Under the pieces are notes generated by a model, which was not told the DNA's origin, searched no databases, and saw only the letters and a list, made by a program, of their open reading frames with translations. DNA of 36,309 nucleotides, taken from assembly GCA_036489905.1 (NCBI GenBank), contig DASXEX010000037.1, forward strand, positions 1-36,309. Direction: 5' to 3'. Below, in pieces: positions 32,332 to 36,309 of the stretch. The position numbers and the translations under genes are program-made. The stretch's first letter is position 1; the number at the start of each line of letters is the position of its first letter. This DNA comes from JAICLK01 sp036489905. GTDB lineage: Bacteria > Patescibacteriota > Saccharimonadia > Saccharimonadales > UBA4665.

Positions 32332-35300
32332 CAGACCTTCTCCTCCTTGTTTTCGTCGTTATCATTGGTATCGTCGGTGGTGGTAGTGGCAACTACGGTG
32401 TCACTGCCGGACACTTCGGTTTCGGCGAGTGCTTCGAACTCATCGACTGCCGCATCTTCGGTTAGGTCAATGTCGGATATAACTGGTTCCGGCACGTTGA
32501 CTTGGGCCGGGTTTTTGGCTTCTTCATTCACACTGGTCGCGAGTACTGCCTCGGCATCGACAACGTTGTTCGAGCTGACCAGGTCGACTTTCAGTCCCAG
32601 ACCTTGCAATTCTTTCACGAGCACGTTGAAGCTTTCCGGAACCTTTGGGCCGACGATTTCGGTCTTTTTGATGATGGATTCGTAGGCTTTGCTGCGCCCG
32701 TAAACGTCATCGGACTTGAGCGTCAACATTTCCTGCAAGGTAGCGGCGGCGCCGTAAGCTTCCAGCGCCCAAACTTCCATTTCGCCGAAGCGCTGGCCGC
32801 CGTTTTGGGCTTTGCCGCCGAGCGGCTGTTGGGTGACCATCGTGTACGGACCTGTCGAGCGGGCGTGGATTTTGTCAGCAACCATGTGGTTGAGTTTGAT
32901 CATGTACATGCTACCCACGGTTGTGCGCTCGCGAAATGGTTCACCGCTGCGACCGTCGTAGAGCTGTTGTTTGCCGTCTTCGGGCAACCCGGCTTCTTTG
33001 AGCAGACTTTGGATCTTTTCAGCCGGTACGCCGTTGAATGACGGGCTGGCAACTTTGATTCCCAGAGCACGCGCGGCCATGCCGAGGTGTGTTTCGAATA
33101 GCTGGCCTAAGTTCATACGACTTGGCACGCCGAGCGGGTTCAGGACGATATCAATTGGCGTTCCGTCTTCAGTGAACGGCATGTCTTCGATGGGCAGAAT
33201 GCGGGCGATAACGCCTTTGTTCCCGTGCCGTCCGCCGAGTTTGTCACCGACGGAAATTTTACGCATCTGCGCTACGAATACTTGGATTTGCTTGATGACA
33301 CCGGATTTCAGCTCGTGGCCGTTTTCGCGGCTGAAAATTTTGACGCCTACGACTTTGCCATGCTTGCCGTTGCTCATGCGCTGCGAGGTGTCACGGACTT
33401 CTTTGGCTTTTTCGCCGAAAATTGCCCGGAGCAAACGCTCTTCACTGCTCAGCTCTTGCTCACCCTTTGGCGTAATCTTGCCGACCAGAATGTCGCCCGG
33501 ATGGACTTCGGCGCCGATGCGCACAATGCCGTCTTCGTCTAGGTGACGCAAAGTGTCTTCGCTGACGTTCGGAATATCGCTGGTGACGATTTCCGGGCCG
33601 AGCTTGGTTTCGCGCACCTCAATCATGAAATCCACAATATGCACGCTTGTGAGCGAGTCGTCTTCAACCAGCTTGCGGCTGATGATGACGGCGTCTTCGA
33701 AGTTGTAGCCGTCCCACGGCATAAAGGCAGTCATAAGATCTTTGCCAAGTGCAAGCTCGCCGCCCGCAATCGACATGCCTTCAATCAGCACATCGCCTTG
33801 CTTGACCTTGTCGCCCGTGCTGACGACGACTTTCTGGTTGATGCTGGTGCCTTCGTTGCTGCGAACAAAATGTTCGGGCGCGTATGTTATTTTGCCGTCT
33901 TTATATTGCACGACAACTTCTTCGGCGGTGGCCTTGACGACTTCGCCGTTTTCTTCAGCCAAGATAAGCTGGCCCGTGTTGCGCGCTGCCGCCGTTTCCA
34001 TACCGGTACCGACAATCGGGCTCGATGGCTGGATGAGCGGCACTGCCTGACGTTGCTGGTTGCTGCCCATCAGCGAACGGTACACGTAGTTTTTTTCGAC
34101 GAATGGGATAAGTCCAGCGGACGAACCGATAATCTGGTTGCGCGCCGCATCCATGTGCGTGACTTCGTCTGAGTCGACTTCGCCGGATTGCAAATTGCGG
34201 CGGGCGCTCACACGTTCTTCGGCAAAGTAGCCGCTTTCGTCAATCTTACTGCCGGCGCCCGCGATGATTGCCGCTTCTTCGGCGGCAGCGTCCAGGTAGA
34301 TGACGTCGTTTGTCACTTTGGCTTTAACTGGCCAGGTGACTTGATCTTCGACTTTGGCGAGCTTGGCTGCATCGGCAGCTGTGACAGTTTTGCCTGCTTT
34401 CACTACGGCTTTGCCTTTTTCGTCCTCAAGGTCAACCGCCGCAATGTGGCCGATAATGTCTTTCGGCGTCGCGGCGTTGATAACTTTGCGATACGGCGTT
34501 TCGACAAAACCGTACTCATTAATTCGCGCGTAATTGGCGAGGTTCAAAACCAAGCCGATGTTGGCGCCTTCCGGCGTTTCCACCGCGCAAATCCGGCCGT
34601 AGTGCGTGGCGTGCGCGTCGCGGACTTCAAAGCCGGCGCGTTCGCGGCTCAAGCCGCCCGGACCCATCGAGCTCAAACGTCGCTTGTGTGCAAGCTCTGA
34701 CAGCGGGTTGATTTGATCCATGAATTGGCTGAGCTGCGAACTTGCAAAAAATTCGCGCACGGCAGCCACGACCGGCCGCGCGTTGATAAGTTGTCCCGGC
34801 TGCACGGTTTCGATTTCGCTCATCGACATGCGGTCTTTGGTGTTGCGCTCCATGCGCAGCAGGCCGATACGGAACTGGCGCTGGACGAGTTCGCCGACTT
34901 GCTTGACGCGGCGGTTTGCCAGGCTGTCAATGTCATCGGCCGGTTCCTGCGTGTTGTTCAGGCGGATCAATTCGGCGACGATAGCTTCGAGATCCTCGAG
35001 CCGCATGATGCGATTCTCGAGCGTATTCGGCACATCGAGGTCAAGACGCTTGTTGATTTTGTAGCGGCCGACCCGGGAAAAGTCAAAGCGCTTGTAGTTG
35101 TAAAACATGTTTTCGATAAGCGCGCGGGCGTTGTCCACGGTCGCGAGGTCGCCCGGACGTAGCCGGCGATAGACTTCGATGAGCGCGTCGTTCTGGCCAC
35201 GCGTCGGGTCTTTTTCGAGTGTGGCGTCAAGATGCTTAAGCTTGCCGGTGTCAACGTGCTTGAACGCGTCGCGCATACGTGATTCGCTTTGCCCCAACGC

Positions 35301-35888
35301 GCGCAGCAAAGTTGTTACGGCAATTTTGCGCTTGCGGTCAATTTTGACATACAACGCGCCGTTTGCGGCGGTCTCGAACTCCAACCACGCGCCGCGGCCG
35401 GGAATAACTTTTGCACCGTACAAATTGGTTGTGCCATGCTGGTCTGCCGTGAAGAACACACCGCTCGAACGGATCAGCTGCGACACGACGACGCGCTCGG
35501 CGCCGTTAATTACGAATGTGCCGCGTTTGGTCATCCACGGGTAATCGCCGAGGTAAATTTCGCTTTCCCTGACCTCGCCGGTTACTTTGTTCGTGAGTTC
35601 CACGGTGGCTTTGAGCGGTGCGTCGAAGCTGACGTTATTCTCGCGGGCCTCGGCCTCGCTCATTTTCGGGTCGTCAAAATGATAATCTTTGAATTTGAGC
35701 GACAACTTGCCGCCAGTGTAGTCGTCAATCGGACTAACTTCGGCCAACAACTCGCCCAAGCCTTCGTCCACGAACCATTGGAAAGATGTTGTCTGATGAT
35801 CTACCAAGCTTGGTAGTGCGATAGCGTCGTCGGCTCTCGTAAAATATACGCGCTCGGCCGGCTTCTGTGTAGTGGTACTTTTCGCCAT
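32331..35888 (-). CDS. rpoB: DNA-directed RNA polymerase beta subunit
   Basis: An 1185-residue beta subunit. The rifampicin-site region reads SSQLSQFMDQINPLSELAHK and then RRLSSMGPGG, with Asp, His and Ser at the main resistance positions conserved; neighbouring residues differ from E. coli. GGRHGNKGVIARILPIEDMPF and the C-terminal clamp region are intact. An acidic, Thr/Asp-rich C-terminal tail of about 60 residues follows. The ATG at 35888 has only a modest Shine-Dalgarno (GGTAGG), and no convincing promoter was found in the 85 nt upstream. Confidence 0.97.
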   Translation of the reverse strand: MAKSTTTQKPAERVYFTRADDAIALPSLVDHQTTSFQWFVDEGLGELLAEVSPIDDYTGGKLSLKFKDYHFDDPKMSEAEARENNVSFDAPLKATVELTNKVTGEVRESEIYLGDYPWMTKRGTFVINGAERVVVSQLIRSSGVFFTADQHGTTNLYGAKVIPGRGAWLEFETAANGALYVKIDRKRKIAVTTLLRALGQSESRMRDAFKHVDTGKLKHLDATLEKDPTRGQNDALIEVYRRLRPGDLATVDNARALIENMFYNYKRFDFSRVGRYKINKRLDLDVPNTLENRIMRLEDLEAIVAELIRLNNTQEPADDIDSLANRRVKQVGELVQRQFRIGLLRMERNTKDRMSMSEIETVQPGQLINARPVVAAVREFFASSQLSQFMDQINPLSELAHKRRLSSMGPGGLSRERAGFEVRDAHATHYGRICAVETPEGANIGLVLNLANYARINEYGFVETPYRKVINAATPKDIIGHIAAVDLEDEKGKAVVKAGKTVTAADAAKLAKVEDQVTWPVKAKVTNDVIYLDAAAEEAAIIAGAGSKIDESGYFAEERVSARRNLQSGEVDSDEVTHMDAARNQIIGSSAGLIPFVEKNYVYRSLMGSNQQRQAVPLIQPSSPIVGTGMETAAARNTGQLILAEENGEVVKATAEEVVVQYKDGKITYAPEHFVRSNEGTSINQKVVVSTGDKVKQGDVLIEGMSIAGGELALGKDLMTAFMPWDGYNFEDAVIISRKLVEDDSLTSVHIVDFMIEVRETKLGPEIVTSDIPNVSEDTLRHLDEDGIVRIGAEVHPGDILVGKITPKGEQELSSEERLLRAIFGEKAKEVRDTSQRMSNGKHGKVVGVKIFSRENGHELKSGVIKQIQVFVAQMRKISVGDKLGGRHGNKGVIARILPIEDMPFTEDGTPIDIVLNPLGVPSRMNLGQLFETHLGMAARALGIKVASPSFNGVPAEKIQSLLKEAGLPEDGKQQLYDGRSGEPFRERTTVGSMYMIKLNHMVADKIHARSTGPYTMVTQQPLGGKAQNGGQRFGEMEVWALEAYGAAATLQEMLTLKSDDVYGRSKAYESIIKKTEIVGPKVPESFNVLVKELQGLGLKVDLVSSNNVVDAEAVLATSVNEEAKNPAQVNVPEPVISDIDLTEDAAVDEFEALAETEVSGSDTVVATTTTDDTNDNDENKEEKV

Positions 35889-35943
35889 AAAAGTAAACCT
35901 ACCCCCATGTTTTAAGTTAGTGGTTAGTTATTGTGTAGCCAAC

Positions 35944-35976
35944 AAAAAAGAGTCGGGAGCGCATTAACGCTCTTCA
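35944..35976 (-). terminator. hairpin followed by T-run, upstream of rpoB
   Basis: Minus strand: GAGCG-TTAATG-CGCTC, then CCGACTC and TTTTTT. It directly follows the stop of the 61-codon remnant, as expected for a terminator, though the T-run is 7 nt from the stem. It could also act as an attenuator if rpoB transcription begins further upstream. Confidence 0.45.
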
Positions 35977-36159
35977 AGCTTCGCCCATTCGACTGTGTAA
36001 AAATTGCTTCCAAGTCTCTCGTTGTGGCTTATACTTATTTGTTGTATTTTTTCGCGCGAAGGCTCCTAAGCGGGTATTTTTGGCGCCAATTCTGACATAC
36101 GTTAGCACTGCCCGACTTACACTACTTCTTACATCCCAGTGTGAACGAATAGATTTCAA
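35974..36159 (-). pseudogene. 61-codon gene remnant upstream of rpoB
   Basis: An open frame from TTG 36159 to TGA, reading KSIRSHWDVRSSVSRAVL at its start and ending in a basic, Lys/Arg/Gln-rich stretch (NKYKPQRETWKQFLHSRMGEA is its end). It looks like the C-terminal part of a protein: no Shine-Dalgarno, a stop codon immediately upstream, and a terminator-like hairpin right after. The upstream break coincides with a TGTCAAGG that could be an insertion-sequence end, so the 5' part may have been cut off by insertion. No family was recognised. Confidence 0.35.
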
Positions 36160-36176
36160 ATGTCAAGGGTTTCGAC

Positions 36177-36234
36177 TTAGCTCATAAATAAAGTTCCCCA
36201 AGTAGTATTCGTTAGCTCATTAAAAAAGTACCCG
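36177..36234. repeat. imperfect 23-bp direct repeat pair
   Basis: TTAGCTCATAAATAAAGTTC (plus CCC) at 36177-36199 and TTAGCTCATTAAAAAAGTAC (plus CCG) at 36212-36234, 35 bp apart, match at 19 of 23 positions. Such pairs in front of a transposase gene are commonly transposase-binding sites. Confidence 0.7.
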
Positions 36235-36270
36235 TAATCTTCTATCATGCTGTCTGGTATGGAGGTGCGG

Positions 36271-36309
36271 ATGAAGGGACGCTATATGAGCAAGTTAACT
36301 CGCAAAGAT
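36271..36309 (+). CDS. start of an unknown plus-strand gene (cut by window edge)
   Basis: ATG at 36271 preceded by GGAGGTGCGG, an excellent Shine-Dalgarno; the visible 13 residues are MKGRYMSKLTRKD. An earlier in-frame ATG at 36259 overlaps the Shine-Dalgarno and is unlikely. Position behind the direct repeats suggests a transposase, but the fragment is too short to identify. Confidence 0.45.
   Translation, partial: MKGRYMSKLTRKD

Larger units (their letters stand above)
36161..36309 (+). mobile_element. probable left end of an insertion sequence (cut by window edge)
   Basis: The segment starts with TGTCAAGG, whose complement contains an outward TTGACA, then holds two direct repeats (36177-36199 and 36212-36234), then a strong Shine-Dalgarno and a plus-strand start codon. 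Terminal TGT with internal repeats and an outward -35 is the layout of IS21-type elements, but the family cannot be fixed from the part visible. It is AT-rich relative to the rest of the window and runs divergently to rpoB. Confidence 0.4.

Noticed and set aside
34640..34790. Rifampicin-resistance substitutions in rpoB
   Set aside because: Several residues in the cluster differ from E. coli (for example Asn518 to Ile), but the main resistance positions Asp516, His526 and Ser531 are unchanged, so resistance cannot be claimed.

Overview
The window is a compact, almost entirely minus-strand core region of a bacterial chromosome. It carries the fused str, S10, spc and alpha ribosomal-protein clusters together with rpoB and rpoC. 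It most resembles a Candidate Phyla Radiation (Patescibacteria) genome, probably Saccharibacteria (TM7). The reasons are the absence of ribosomal protein L30 between S5 and L15, dense gene packing with 1-4 nt overlaps, zinc-free versions of several core proteins, and little else in the window. The lineage is an inference from gene content; no 16S rRNA gene is present. TGA behaves as a stop (for example ending trpS and rpoB), so the standard bacterial code is assumed.

In transcription order (right to left): 36.3-35.9 kb holds what looks like the end of an insertion sequence, a gene remnant and a terminator-like hairpin. Then come rpoB and rpoC (35.9-28.4 kb). The str cluster is rpsL, a 72-aa orphan, rpsG, a 118-aa orphan, fusA, tuf and rpsJ (28.3-23.0 kb), closed by a perfect 16-bp hairpin terminator. 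Next are three accessory genes: a small membrane protein, an alpha/beta hydrolase and a phosphoribosyltransferase-like protein (22.9-21.1 kb). A consensus-like promoter then opens the S10-spc run rplC-D-W-B, a 51-aa orphan, rpsS-rplV-rpsC-rplP-rpmC-rpsQ-rplN-X-E-rpsN-H-rplF-R-rpsE-rplO (20.9-11.6 kb). After a decayed methyltransferase gene come secY (own promoter), then infA-rpmJ-rpsM-K-D-rpoA-rplQ-rplM-rpsI (own promoter), a frameshifted hydrolase, and trpS-rluD-holB. A TPR protein gene ends the series, followed by the tail of a transposase-like gene at the left edge.

The most notable structure is a family of five ~75-bp palindromic repeats, all in the same orientation relative to transcription. 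Four lie exactly in the gaps rpoB/rpoC, rplC/rplD, rplW/rplB and rpsC/rplP. In each case a 35-40 codon micro-ORF runs through the repeat, starts overlapping the upstream stop codon and ends within 1 nt of the downstream start codon. The fifth is read in frame as the C-terminal tail of ribosomal protein S17. Two copies carry a compensatory base-pair change in the palindrome. This looks like a mobile palindromic element that persists inside essential operons only where translation can pass through it, comparable in style to Rickettsia palindromic elements.

Other unusual points: RpoC has lost all four ligands of its first zinc site and three of four of the second, and it has a divergent trigger loop. 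TrpRS carries an AT-rich ~45-residue insertion and a C-terminal Trbp111-type tRNA-binding domain. EF-G has NKxN in place of the NKxD G4 motif. S12 has Arg at the position of a known streptomycin-resistance substitution. Several transcripts appear leaderless or nearly so.
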